From contig JAKITK010000008.1 of the NCBI GenBank assembly GCA_021648125.1, positions 1 through 64,000 on the forward strand: DNA of 64,000 bases. Direction: 5' to 3'. The stretch comes from Lysobacterales bacterium (GTDB lineage: Bacteria > Pseudomonadota > Gammaproteobacteria > Xanthomonadales > SZUA-36). The notes below the pieces were generated by a model, which worked only from the letters and a program-made list of their open reading frames with translations, ran no database searches and was not told where the DNA came from. Both the position numbers and the translations under genes were made by a program. Positions 1-8,563 of the stretch are shown in pieces; the stretch's first letter is position 1; every line of letters begins with the position of its first letter.

Positions 1-372
1 TTTGGGTAGTTTCTTACGCCCACCTTTTTTACGGGTGTGTGCCGGCACAGTGACTTCATCACTTTCCGGTAGGTCTTCGACATCAACCTCGGCTTCATCG
101 AACAGACGATACTGGTTGGGGGCGATCTTCTCACTGCTGGCGGCATAGCGCCTGGCCAGGGCCAGGTTTAGTTGTTCTTGGAGAGTGAGGATTTGAACTT
201 TAAGGTGTTTGTTCTTTTGAACTACCGCTTGTTTATCGGCTTTGTAACGCAGATTCTGAGCGGCAAGGAACTTATTGTGACTCGAGGTTTCTGTGAGTTT
301 TAGTGCCTTCTCAACAACTAACGACTTAAGTAATTCTATGTCATTCGGTAGTTGATTTAAGGCCTTTTTCAT
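1..372 (-). CDS. tnpC: IS66 transposase TnpC, N-terminal part (cut by window edge)
   Basis: Only the first 124 codons are in the window. The start ATG is at 372-370. A coiled-coil leucine-rich stretch (residues about 45-75) is followed by the IS66 motif RRYAASSEKIAPNQYRLFDE and then by HTRKKGGRKKLP, which in the family leads into the zinc-finger region. The DDE catalytic domain lies outside. It is the third gene of the element, 35 bases after tnpB. Full-length TnpC proteins are about 500 residues, so most of the gene is missing here only because of the window boundary. Confidence 0.9.
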   Translation of the reverse strand, partial: MKKALNQLPNDIELLKSLVVEKALKLTETSSHNKFLAAQNLRYKADKQAVVQKNKHLKVQILTLQEQLNLALARRYAASSEKIAPNQYRLFDEAEVDVEDLPESDEVTVPAHTRKKGGRKKLPK

Positions 373-407
373 AGGCTATATTATACCACGACACAGGCAT
401 AATATCC

Positions 408-764
408 TTATAAAACACTATGATAGTGCAGTCTTTTATGCGCTTTCATTGCCATCACATCATAGCCATCTAACAACCAGTTCAGCTGCTGTCCTGTTAA
501 GCTAATCACCCCATTCAGCGCCTTGCGCGGCCACTTGAACTTCGCCCGCTCTAGACTTTTTTGCCATAGGCAGTAACCGTTGCGCTCCCAATAAAGTATC
601 TTTACCTTATCGCGCTTGCGGTTGCAGAACACAAACAGGTGTTCTGAAAAAGGATCCAGTTCCAGCTCAGCTTCTACTAGTACCGCCAGCCCATTAATGC
701 CTTTTCTAAAATCAACAATATCCCGGCACAAGTAAACTTCTGGAAGGTCATTCGCCGGGCGCAT
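408..764 (-). CDS. tnpB: IS66 accessory protein TnpB (Orf2)
   Basis: A 118-residue protein matching the IS66 Orf2 family over its whole length: the region VYLCRDIVDFRKGINGLAVL, then FVFCNRKRDKVKILYWERNG and a C-terminal WLLDGYDV. Family proteins are about 115 residues, so it is complete. TnpB is required for efficient IS66 transposition, but its biochemical role is not settled. The start codon overlaps the tnpA stop by one base (TAATG at 766-762), which indicates translational coupling. Confidence 0.93.
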   Translation of the reverse strand: MRPANDLPEVYLCRDIVDFRKGINGLAVLVEAELELDPFSEHLFVFCNRKRDKVKILYWERNGYCLWQKSLERAKFKWPRKALNGVISLTGQQLNWLLDGYDVMAMKAHKRLHYHSVL

Positions 765-1096
765 TACTCAAGCTCAGCGGCAGCGTTTAATATGGTTCGT
801 AACGATCCAGCATTCACTTCGCCAACAAAGGCCACCGATACGCCATTGGCTAACCCAATCCGCCACTGACTGCCAGGCTCGGCTTTCAACACCTGCACCC
901 GCTGAAACCGAGCCGGTTGCACACCCGGTAAAACACCCTTTTTAATCAGTATATTCTTGCTGGAATACAGCGCCTGAACAGGAAATCCCTGTGTCGCCGC
1001 GTACTCAACCATGCTTTTACCGGAGGCTTCACAGGACTGAATATGTTCTAGCCAATAACGCTGACGCTGGGTTAGCGTGGGAATCATTTTTTGCAT
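764..1096 (-). CDS. tnpA: IS66 accessory protein TnpA (Orf1)
   Basis: A 110-residue protein with the IS66 Orf1 pattern: an N-terminal helical segment (QRQRYWLEHIQSCEASGKSM, residues about 11-30) resembling a helix-turn-helix, a central low-conservation region, and the C-terminal signature in which WRIGLANGVSVAF is followed by LRTILNAA. It is the promoter-proximal gene of the element; the terminal inverted repeat begins 61 bases upstream of its start. Presumed DNA-binding helper of the TnpC transposase. Confidence 0.85.
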   Translation of the reverse strand: MQKMIPTLTQRQRYWLEHIQSCEASGKSMVEYAATQGFPVQALYSSKNILIKKGVLPGVQPARFQRVQVLKAEPGSQWRIGLANGVSVAFVGEVNAGSLRTILNAAAELE

Positions 1097-1156
1097 TGCT
1101 TATTGCTCCTAGTTCATCAGAAGCATAGCGTGACGGGAAATTGCTCAAGAAAACAG

Positions 1157-1179
1157 GGCGGGGTTTACTTTGCGCTTAC
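1157..1179 (-). repeat. IS66 terminal inverted repeat
   Basis: Read on the minus strand it starts GTAAGCGCAAAGTAAACCCC, the usual IS66 end. It fixes the boundary of the element at 1179; host DNA begins at 1180. Confidence 0.8.
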
Positions 1180-1349
1180 TATATTCCTACCTCCCACAAG
1201 GTAGCGAGCAGAAACAAATGGTCAATGAGGTTTTTACTTTGGTGGGTGGAAAAGTGTATAAATTTTGCTACTACGCTAACGAAAGTGCTTACTTTGAATA
1301 TCTGAACAAAGCCATGACTGTCAAAGATTCATATAAAATCTTGAAGTAA
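1180..1349 (+). pseudogene. 3' remnant of a gene interrupted at the IS66 edge
   Basis: From the exact IS boundary an open frame runs for about 56 codons to a TAA at 1347-1349. It contains EVFTLVGGKVYKFCYYANES and ends SYKILK. There is no start codon or ribosome-binding site near the junction, so it reads as the tail of a gene whose 5' part lies beyond the IS or has been lost. I do not recognise the family. An alternative is chance open frame in intergenic DNA. Confidence 0.4.
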
Positions 1350-1622
1350 AGCCCTCCTTGTTTTCGGTAAAAATGAAATAGGGCATCAACAGTAGTTGAT
1401 GTCACTAGTGCAGTGCTTTTGTGTCAGCATAAGTCTTAAGATTCATTCCCAGAGTTGCTTATAAGCAAAATTATTTTTTTCATATGGTAATCCTCTTCGC
1501 TTAGTTTACGAGAAAACGCTACTTTTGAGTTCGGTTATTTATCGGGATGATTTCGGGATGATTGCAGACCCTTCTATCTGATAGGATTATAAATAAGTAT
1601 TTAAACTCAGATTCGGTGATAT

Positions 1623-3041
1623 ATGCATTTTCGTCAATACCTTGATTCCCGGTTTATAATTTTGTTACTTCTTGCTAGCGTATTGTTGTACCTATATGTC
1701 CTAAACCCAACGCCAATAGCGGCTGAAATAGTGCGTTCAGATAGCGCGACCCATGATGAGTTTATAAGCTTGTTGCAGAGACCCGATCCAGTCCTTGCTG
1801 ACAAAACTCTGCAGCGACTGGATGAGAACTGGTCGGCAGGGTTTACCCCAATGCTCCTGGAGACCGTCAAATATTCTTCTTCAACTTATGTTCGCAATCG
1901 CTTAATGCAGATGCTTGCGCAAAAAACAGGCGAGAAAGACATCGGTGATATGGCCGACTGGTATCAGTGGTTGTGGCATCAGCCCGAAAATATGTGGCCA
2001 GAATATGGCGAGTTTAAAGCCTCTTTGTATGCTTTGATTGACCCAAAGTTTGAAGCTTATTTTCGTGGTCGACAAGCCTCGGCACAAATCAGGTTGGATG
2101 AAATTCAGTGGGGTGGTGTGGTGCAGGATGGCATTCCGCCATTGCGTAACCCCAGCATGCTAAAAGCCTCAGAGGCTGATTATCTAGGTGATGATGATAT
2201 TGTCTTTGGCGTCGCGATTAATGGTGATGTGCGCGCTTATCCCAAGAGAATCTTGGCGTGGCATGAAATGTTTGTCGACAGCTTCGGTGAAGGTGCTGAT
2301 AAACAGGCCATCGCCGGGGTGTATTGCACTTTATGTGGCACCGTGATTATCTATAAAACCCAGCACAAGGAGGTGTCGCATCAGTTGGGAACCAGTGGCT
2401 TTTTGTACCGTTCAAATAAATTGATGTACGACAAGGCCACCCAATCAATGTGGAGCACCGTTCGCGGTGAGCCTGTGCTTGGTCCGCTGGTTGGCAAAGG
2501 CATTGTTCTTGAACATTTAAGCGTGGTAACCACCACCTGGAAAGAGTGGCGCCGCCGGCATCCAGAGACATTGGTTTTATCGCTAGATACCGGTTACCGT
2601 CGCAACTATGACGAGGGCGTGGCTTATAAGGACTATTTTTCTAACGATCGGTTGATGTTCGACACACCATTTTCTGATAAGCGTCTGCAAAATAAGCAAG
2701 AAGTATTAGCTTTGCGCTTTTTTGCAGCCCCCAATCAACAGCTTGCCATTGATACTGATTTTTTAAGCAAGCATCCGGTTTATAGTAATCAAATTGGCCC
2801 GCAAAAATTTGTAGTGTTAACCGATGCAACCGGCGCGAATCGTGTCTATGATCCAGGGCAAGTTGTTTTTGTTGAATACGATGGCTTGGATACTGTCATT
2901 GATAGCACCGGTAAATCATGGAGTATTAGCGAGCAATCACTGGTATCTGCAGACGGCGAGACCCTAGAGCATTTGCCGTATCATCGGGCTTTCTGGTTTG
3001 GTTGGCATGCAGCATTCCCGGAAACCAAGTTGATTAAATAG
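1623..3041 (+). CDS. DUF3179 domain-containing membrane-anchored protein
   Basis: 472 residues. A single hydrophobic segment (residues about 11-27) follows a short basic N-terminus, suggesting an uncleaved signal anchor with the rest periplasmic. Residues about 155-430 match DUF3179: DEIQWGGVVQDGIPPLRNP, then the cysteine pair in VYCTLCGTVIIY (about 233-244), LGTSGFLYRSNKLMYD and SLDTGYRRNYDEG. The biochemical function of DUF3179 is unknown. The N-terminal 100 residues look helical and repeat-like. The start ATG has only a weak upstream Shine-Dalgarno sequence. The gene stands alone, converging on the TetR gene. Confidence 0.88.
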   Translation: MHFRQYLDSRFIILLLLASVLLYLYVLNPTPIAAEIVRSDSATHDEFISLLQRPDPVLADKTLQRLDENWSAGFTPMLLETVKYSSSTYVRNRLMQMLAQKTGEKDIGDMADWYQWLWHQPENMWPEYGEFKASLYALIDPKFEAYFRGRQASAQIRLDEIQWGGVVQDGIPPLRNPSMLKASEADYLGDDDIVFGVAINGDVRAYPKRILAWHEMFVDSFGEGADKQAIAGVYCTLCGTVIIYKTQHKEVSHQLGTSGFLYRSNKLMYDKATQSMWSTVRGEPVLGPLVGKGIVLEHLSVVTTTWKEWRRRHPETLVLSLDTGYRRNYDEGVAYKDYFSNDRLMFDTPFSDKRLQNKQEVLALRFFAAPNQQLAIDTDFLSKHPVYSNQIGPQKFVVLTDATGANRVYDPGQVVFVEYDGLDTVIDSTGKSWSISEQSLVSADGETLEHLPYHRAFWFGWHAAFPETKLIK

Positions 3042-3276
3042 GCGTGCCATACTGCTTTCCAAAAATTGCACAAGGGTTCGGAGGGCTATACCCTGCGCAT
3101 AGGACAGATTGGTGCTGTGATGAAAAAACGAAATAACCGCCCAAAAAAGCATTTGGGATTGATGACCCCTAATTTATTATTCTTTGGCATCAATTGTATA
3201 TACTTACGGATGGCAATAACGGGCTTTAGGTTAATCAACGGAGGTGAGCAAAGCCTCACTTAACCCAGACTTAAAT

Positions 3277-3948
3277 CTATTCCATGAGCGTTGATGTTAA
3301 CTGCTGACTTGAGGGCCTCATTCCGGCGAAGATGAACTCTAGGGTTGTGTCGATAAGTTTTTCTTTTGGCTCCCAAGGATATTCGTTCACGGTGATCAAG
3401 CAATGAAGGAGACCATGAAGGCTGGTGAGCAATACTTGCCCATATAAAACAGGGTCGCCTTTTTTAATTGTGTTTTCCGCCATGCCAGCCTCAACGAGTT
3501 CACGGATAGTGTCATAACGGCCAACAACTCCAAATTCTTCCACATAGTATTGATCATTTGGGCTGCCAATTTGGTCTTTTTCTAAAAAAACAAGTTCGTA
3601 CTGGTCCTGATGATTAAACCAATACTCTACATATGCTCGCAAAAAAACTTCTAGGCGATCATGTGCGCCTACAACGTGTCTCACCGCCTTGTTGCAATCA
3701 TTAAACAGCGCTACAAAAAAATCTTCCCAAACATATCTAAGTATCGCTTGTTTGTTTTTAAAATACGAATACGGGAGGCGTTGTGAGAAGCCAGCCTTTG
3801 CCGCTATCTTCCGCATAGAGACAGCCTCAATGCCATTTTCAGCGAACAATGCCTTAGCTATTTCAATGATTTTACGGCGAATTTTTTGTTGCGCGCCATG
3901 ATCAAGGCTCGGCCTTCCCACGCGCCGTTTAGTTTTATGCACTTCCAT
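3277..3948 (-). CDS. TetR/AcrR-family transcriptional regulator
   Basis: 223 residues. The N-terminal helix-turn-helix is clear at residues about 24-70: RRKIIEIAKALFAENGIEAV, then SMRKIAAKAGFS and PYSYFKNKQAILRYVW. The C-terminal ligand domain is divergent, as usual. A good Shine-Dalgarno (AGGGA) precedes the ATG. It is divergent from the deiminase gene across a 244-bp gap that contains a strong promoter with two identical 11-bp operator-like sites. The most likely role is ligand-relieved repression of that cluster and of itself; the ligand may be the cluster substrate or a product (inference). Confidence 0.9.
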   Translation of the reverse strand: MEVHKTKRRVGRPSLDHGAQQKIRRKIIEIAKALFAENGIEAVSMRKIAAKAGFSQRLPYSYFKNKQAILRYVWEDFFVALFNDCNKAVRHVVGAHDRLEVFLRAYVEYWFNHQDQYELVFLEKDQIGSPNDQYYVEEFGVVGRYDTIRELVEAGMAENTIKKGDPVLYGQVLLTSLHGLLHCLITVNEYPWEPKEKLIDTTLEFIFAGMRPSSQQLTSTLME

Positions 3949-4091
3949 ATTTTCCCTAGTTCAATTTTTAACAAGTTGCTTTTTCGAAGAACAAGCCAGT
4001 TGCCAAAATCAACTTTAACATAGGACTTGCTGCTTAACATAGGCTTTGCAGATAGTTCAACGGTAGAAACCTTAGTGGTTTAGATTTTGTA

Positions 4092-4120
4092 TTGACTTAA
4101 CATAACGCGTATTATATATT
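4092..4120 (+). promoter_or_regulatory. Sigma-70 promoter of the deiminase cluster
   Basis: TTGACT at 4092-4097 and TATATT at 4115-4120, separated by exactly 17 bases, directed at the gene starting at 4193. It is close to consensus and overlaps two operator-like repeats, as expected for a repressible promoter. Confidence 0.7.
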
Positions 4121-4137
4121 ATAAATATAACGCGTAT
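4102..4137. promoter_or_regulatory. Twin operator-like sites for the adjacent TetR regulator
   Basis: The 11-mer ATAACGCGTAT occurs at 4102-4112 and again at 4127-4137, each centred on the palindrome ACGCGT, with a 25-bp start-to-start distance. The first copy lies between the -35 and -10 boxes and the second just past the expected start point. This is a classical repressor placement. Assignment to the TetR protein is inferred from adjacency. Confidence 0.6.
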
Positions 4138-4192
4138 ATTTAAATACACATCCAAAACAAACACATTAAAAATAAATCTTTAAGGAGGCACT

Positions 4193-5080
4193 ATGCCAAC
4201 TCAGAAAACTCTACCGCAAGCGACGTCCGAATATGGCGCACTTAAAACTGTGATTATGTGTATGGCGAATAAATTTGATTTAAACCTTCTTAGGCTTCCT
4301 TCGGATTTGATCGACGAAGCGTCACGGCATCAAGCCAAGCATAGTAGCATGCGCCCATACATGGTCAAAAAAACACGGCGACAACAACAGGCTCTTATTG
4401 ATGTTCTAGAAGAAAACGGCGCAGAGGTTTTGTTGGTAGATCCGCTGGGTTCGGGTATTTTGCAACATTACACTCGGGATGTCGGGTTTGCAATTCACGA
4501 TCTATTTTTTGTGGCTCGCCCCCGGCGTGATTACCGAAAAAAGGAACTTATAAGCCTGGGCCCCATCGTTGAAAACTTTGAAAATGTTCATCACATCAAG
4601 GACGGGTGCATTGAAGGGGGCGATGTTTTTGTTGATGGCAATACAGTAATAATCGGGCAAGGCGAAGAAACCAGTCAAGAAGCCACTGATGAAGTTATAG
4701 GAGTTTTAAACGCCAGACACCCGGAGATTGATGTTAAAAGGCTAACATTTACCCATCGCGGTATCATACATGCCGACACGCTTTTTAATATTATCGGGCC
4801 TAATCTGGCTATTATTCATCGTCCTTCATTTATTGACGAGGACATCGCGTGGCTTTCCAAGCGGTTTGAACTTATTGACGCAACAGATAAAGAAGCGCGC
4901 TCATTATCCATAAACACCCTTGCTATCGGTAACGGGAAACTTGTTATGTTGGCTCCGGGCGGCCGGCTGGCGGATGAAGTTTCAAAGCATGGCTTGGAGC
5001 CAATCCTAATTAACTACTCAGAGGTTACAGCCCTTCCTGGGTCGTTTAGGTGCACTACCTTGCCTGTGGTGCGAGCTTAA
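4193..5080 (+). CDS. Amidinotransferase/DDAH-family deiminase-like enzyme
   Basis: 295 residues belonging to the guanidino-modifying superfamily (dimethylargininase, arginine deiminase, agmatine deiminase, amidinotransferases). Expected active-site parts are in order: TRD at 94-96, EGGDV at 141-145, His193 with Asp195 in IIHADTLFNI, and the nucleophile Cys287 in PGSFRCTTLPV eight residues before the end. The family hydrolyses or transfers the amidino group of guanidines; hydrolysis would leave a ureido compound. A strong AAGGAGG precedes the ATG. It is the first gene after the TetR-type promoter and is followed by a nitrilase-fold amidase, so a guanidine-to-ureido-to-amine route is plausible. 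The substrate is not predictable from sequence. Confidence 0.85.
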   Translation: MPTQKTLPQATSEYGALKTVIMCMANKFDLNLLRLPSDLIDEASRHQAKHSSMRPYMVKKTRRQQQALIDVLEENGAEVLLVDPLGSGILQHYTRDVGFAIHDLFFVARPRRDYRKKELISLGPIVENFENVHHIKDGCIEGGDVFVDGNTVIIGQGEETSQEATDEVIGVLNARHPEIDVKRLTFTHRGIIHADTLFNIIGPNLAIIHRPSFIDEDIAWLSKRFELIDATDKEARSLSINTLAIGNGKLVMLAPGGRLADEVSKHGLEPILINYSEVTALPGSFRCTTLPVVRA

Positions 5081-5137
5081 ACGAAGTAATGAGAATCATA
5101 ACACCAAATACATACCACCCAATATAAGGAAAAAATT

Positions 5138-5917
5138 ATGCCTAAAGTTAGAATTGCTGTAGCAGAGAATGCTCCAGACCTCATGCCAGGTACCAGTGAC
5201 TGGGAACGGCTTGTCAAGGAGTTGCAGTCCATCAACGCTGATATTTTTGTTTTCAACGAGCTGCCTTTTGGCGACTGGATTGCAAGCGAAATGGAATTTG
5301 ATGAAGACATTTTTAATGCGGCAGTTGCGGCGCATGATACAGCTATAGAAGCCCTTGGCACATTGGGTGTGCCAAATATTCTAGGTAGCCGCATAACAGT
5401 TCAAGGTGGTGTGCGTGTAAATTCCGGATTTTTATGGACGAAAGCCAATGGACTAAAAGATTTTTACACAAAACAACATGTGCCATTTTCACCAGGGTAT
5501 TGGGAGAGCTCATGGTATGAGCCTGGCCCGAGAACAAACCCGATTATTGAAGTTGCCGGACTAAAAATCGGAATGTTAATTTGCACAGATATCATGTTCA
5601 ACGAACATGCGCGTGCTTATGGGCGCGGTGGTGCAGATGTGATTGTGGTTCCAAGGGCAATGCCACCTGTTGCGAGCGATTTTTTTGACGCAGCTATGAC
5701 TATGGGTGCTGTTGCGTCGGGGTGCTATGTTGCCTCGTCTAACCGTACCGGCGAGAATAATGAGGGAGAGCCGTTTGAAGGGCGCGGCTGTATATACAAT
5801 CCAGCGGGACAAGTCGTAGCTCAGACCAACATGTTTACAAATGTAAGTTTCCATGATGTGGATACAGACTTTGTAACTTGGAAGCAGGCGCTCTACCCTT
5901 GCGATGTGCCGGAGTAG
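5138..5917 (+). CDS. Carbon-nitrogen hydrolase, nitrilase superfamily
   Basis: 259 residues with the complete nitrilase-fold triad: Glu41 (FNELPFGDW), Lys112 (FYTKQHVPF) and Cys149 (MLICTDIMFNEHARAYGRGG). No signal peptide, so cytoplasmic. The superfamily includes N-carbamoylputrescine amidase, carbamoyl-amino-acid hydrolases and aliphatic amidases. Placed after a deiminase-like gene, removal of a carbamoyl group from a ureido intermediate is the simplest idea (inference). Spacing to the upstream gene is 57 bases, with AAGGAA before the ATG. The 3' end abuts the FAD oxidoreductase reading frame. Confidence 0.88.
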   Translation: MPKVRIAVAENAPDLMPGTSDWERLVKELQSINADIFVFNELPFGDWIASEMEFDEDIFNAAVAAHDTAIEALGTLGVPNILGSRITVQGGVRVNSGFLWTKANGLKDFYTKQHVPFSPGYWESSWYEPGPRTNPIIEVAGLKIGMLICTDIMFNEHARAYGRGGADVIVVPRAMPPVASDFFDAAMTMGAVASGCYVASSNRTGENNEGEPFEGRGCIYNPAGQVVAQTNMFTNVSFHDVDTDFVTWKQALYPCDVPE

Positions 5918-5922
5918 TATTG

Positions 5923-7291
5923 GTGGCTCCTCGCACAATATTGCAAAAAGATGCTGTTTCCTTCTGGGAGGCAAACTCTGGGGGCTATACACCCAATCAT
6001 CCACTGGGTTCAGATATAGATGTAGATATTGCCATTATTGGCGGCGGATTTACGGGCTTAACAACGGCGCGCGAATACCTAAAAGACATGCCCTCTGCCA
6101 AGGTTGCAGTTTTTGAGGGCCAATATGTCGGGTTTGGCGCTTCTGGCCGTAATGGCGGGTTTAATATGTCGCTTTTTGGTTTGGAGCCTGAGGTTACAGT
6201 TCTGCGGTGGGGTAAAAGGCGCACACAAGAGGCTCATGACTACATGGCGCGGGCTATTGGGTATGTTCGAGAGGTTGTTGCAGATAACAAAATTGACTGT
6301 GATTACCAATCATACCGGTATGTTGCGGGTTGCCTACACAGATGCACAGGTAAAAAGATTAGCCGGTACTATGAAGCTGCTAAACAGTTTTGACAAAATC
6401 GGGCAGCGTTATCAATATCTCGAAAAGGCGGAGCTTAATAACAGGGTAAAAACGGGCGCATTTCTAGGCGCTATTTTTGAGCCTGACACTGGTATTCTCA
6501 ATCCTATCAAACATGTCCGTAGCTTAAAAACTTTGGCTGAGAATGCGGGTGCGAAAATTTATGAACACACCCCGGTTTCAAGAATTGAACGTAATGGAAA
6601 TCAGATCACCCTCCATACGCCAAATGCTAGGATACGGTGTAAGAAATTGGTCATTGCAGTCAATGCCTGGGCGCACCAAATTAAAGGCCTGCCGCGCATT
6701 CGTTCACGTCAAACCCCCGTATGGACAGCACAGGTTGTTACAGAACCGTTATCTGAAAAAATATGGGACGAAATCGGCTGGACAGAACGGGAGTCTATAG
6801 AAGACATTCGCCAAATGGTGCATTATTTTCGGCGTACATCCTGTGGCCGAATTAGCATTGGTGGTGGCAATGTTACTCGTCCACATGACCCAGCCATGGC
6901 TAAAGTAGAATGCAAGGATATATGGCAAGCCTTGGAGAAACGTCTCAAGTGGATGTTTCCGATTTTGCATGATGTACAGTTTGATTATAGGTGGGGCGGC
7001 CCGGTCTCTGTCAATTTGGATATGACGCCAGAAATTGGCCACATCGGTGATGAACGCATTATATATGCCTGCGGCTGTATTGGGCATGGCGTGTCTTTGA
7101 CCCAGTTAAATGGCCGTTTAATAGCTGACCTCTTGTTGGAAAGGAAAACCAGTTTAACTGATTTTTGGATGGTTAATCGCAAAGCGATTCCTTGGCCAGG
7201 TTCAATTGGCGTACTTGCTTTTAGTGCGATTAGTGCAGGCCTGCGTCTATGGGATCGTGTGGAGGAGAGAAGCCTCCCTAGAGGATTGTAA
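5923..7291 (+). pseudogene. FAD-dependent amine/D-amino-acid oxidase, frameshifted
   Basis: Two overlapping frames together make one DAO-family flavoenzyme. The first carries the Rossmann motif DIAIIGGGFTGLTTA and GFGASGRNGGF, the second the FAD and substrate domain through YACGCIGHGVSLTQLNGRLI. The frames switch near 6310. Removing the single T at 6310 restores the continuous reading DYQHTGMLRVAYTD, which fits the family, so one inserted base is the economical explanation. Relatives include gamma-glutamylputrescine oxidase. The start is uncertain: GTG 5923 follows GGAG just after the nitrilase stop, while an ATG at 5878 would overlap that gene. It may be a true pseudogene or a sequencing error. 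Confidence 0.8.
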
Positions 7292-8511
7292 TGGGCGGTG
7301 GTGTGATGGCGAAAGGTACAGAGCAGCTTTATGACGAATTTTCAAAAAATTCATGGGCAGACTTGTTGCTTGTCTGTTTGTTGGCCGGAATTGGTGCGCT
7401 GGCTTTTAACACATTACCGCTCATCTCTAGTTTGTGGGCAGAAAATTACGCCTATAGCACAGAAGATATAGGGCGTATAAACGGTGAGCAATTCGCCGGA
7501 TTTACCTTTTGCATTTTTGCTAGCTTGTTTTGGCTTGAGAAATTACCACTGCGATCCGTTGTAATTGTTGGTTTGTTAGGGTCCAGCACTATCGCATTTG
7601 TTCCCTATTTATCATCGCCAAAAGATTGGTCCTTGTTATTTGTCGGGATTGGGATGGCTAACGGGTTGATCTTAGCGCCGTCACTTGCTTTGCTTGGTCG
7701 CTCTGTTCGCGTGGAGCGGGCATATGGTCTTATGTATGCGATGCAAATGCTTCTCGCGATAGGCATAACGCTAGCATTGGCGATCTCGCCTCTTAAAGCC
7801 TGGGGCTTGGGCGGTGCATTAAGCCTGCTTGGAGTATTTTCTTTTGTTGGCATTAGTCTGACTTTCGCATTGCCCAATACAGTCCTTCCCAAGGTTCACC
7901 GTTCAAATGTTCCGCTGGATTGGCTCACGACAATACCGATTATAGTGGGGCTGTTATTCTTCATGGTGGGTATGGTTGGAATTTGGTCATTCCTTGGAAA
8001 TCTGGAAGTGCTGAAGTTGGAAGCTTTAAAAGCTACGCCAGGGACTCGTCCATCATTTTTAATTAGCGCAACCTTGCTTGCAGCGCTTTTCGGTTCGTTT
8101 TCTGCCGCGTGGCTAGATGACCGAATGGGTGTTTGGATGCCGCTGTTCGTAGGGCTAATCCTGATACTTTCAGGCATTGTCTGCATGGCAATAAGTGTAT
8201 CTATTTTGATGTTTTTTGTCGACACTTTGCTTGCGTCCTTTGGTTGGAACTTTACTCTTGCCTATATCACTGCCGAGCTTTCTTACGCGGATAAAAGCGG
8301 GAAACTTGTTGCCCTATCACCGGGTATTATCGGATTTGGCGGCGCTATTGGAACCGTAGGGCTTGGCGTGGTTTTAGCATCACAGGGAACCGCACTGGTT
8401 TATGCTCTCGCGAGTATTGCCATTATTATTGGGTTCGTTCTTTTACTTTCAGCCGTACATTTAAGTCACACCGGCATTTTTTTCGATGCTTTCAAGCGCA
8501 TATTTCAATGA
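7291..8511 (+). CDS. MFS-type inner-membrane transporter
   Basis: 406 residues with about twelve hydrophobic segments and the short charged loops of a major facilitator protein (for example residues 20-40, 60-75, 85-110, 140-165). The start overlaps the stop of the FAD oxidase by one base (TAATG) with GAGGA upstream, so it is translated with the cluster. Its position among enzymes and before a TonB receptor suggests transport of the cluster substrate or a product across the cytoplasmic membrane. Direction and substrate cannot be read from sequence; the level of relatedness to characterised MFS members is unclear. Confidence 0.8.
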   Translation: MGGGVMAKGTEQLYDEFSKNSWADLLLVCLLAGIGALAFNTLPLISSLWAENYAYSTEDIGRINGEQFAGFTFCIFASLFWLEKLPLRSVVIVGLLGSSTIAFVPYLSSPKDWSLLFVGIGMANGLILAPSLALLGRSVRVERAYGLMYAMQMLLAIGITLALAISPLKAWGLGGALSLLGVFSFVGISLTFALPNTVLPKVHRSNVPLDWLTTIPIIVGLLFFMVGMVGIWSFLGNLEVLKLEALKATPGTRPSFLISATLLAALFGSFSAAWLDDRMGVWMPLFVGLILILSGIVCMAISVSILMFFVDTLLASFGWNFTLAYITAELSYADKSGKLVALSPGIIGFGGAIGTVGLGVVLASQGTALVYALASIAIIIGFVLLLSAVHLSHTGIFFDAFKRIFQ

Positions 8512-8563
8512 AATCAAAAACCAACTATCTTGGCAAGCACTGCTAACCAAATGAGGAATTATA

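Larger units (their letters stand above)
1..1179 (-). mobile_element. IS66-family insertion sequence, left end outside the window
   Basis: Three genes in the usual IS66 order (tnpA, tnpB, tnpC) read leftwards. The outer edge is marked by a 23-base sequence at 1157-1179 whose reverse complement begins GTAAGCGCAAAGTAA, the typical IS66 terminal inverted repeat start. The element continues past base 1, so the other end and the usual 8-bp target duplication cannot be compared. No damage is visible in the part present. Confidence 0.88.

Noticed and set aside
1543-1562. Direct repeat CGGGATGATT twice before the DUF3179 gene
   Set aside because: Too short and without regulator context; no function can be supported.
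3066-3263. Open frame of 65 codons after the DUF3179 gene
   Set aside because: No Shine-Dalgarno, odd composition, no recognisable family; the convergent intergenic space contains only a weak inverted repeat (GGTTAA, GTGAG / CTCAC, TTAACC at about 3231-3281).
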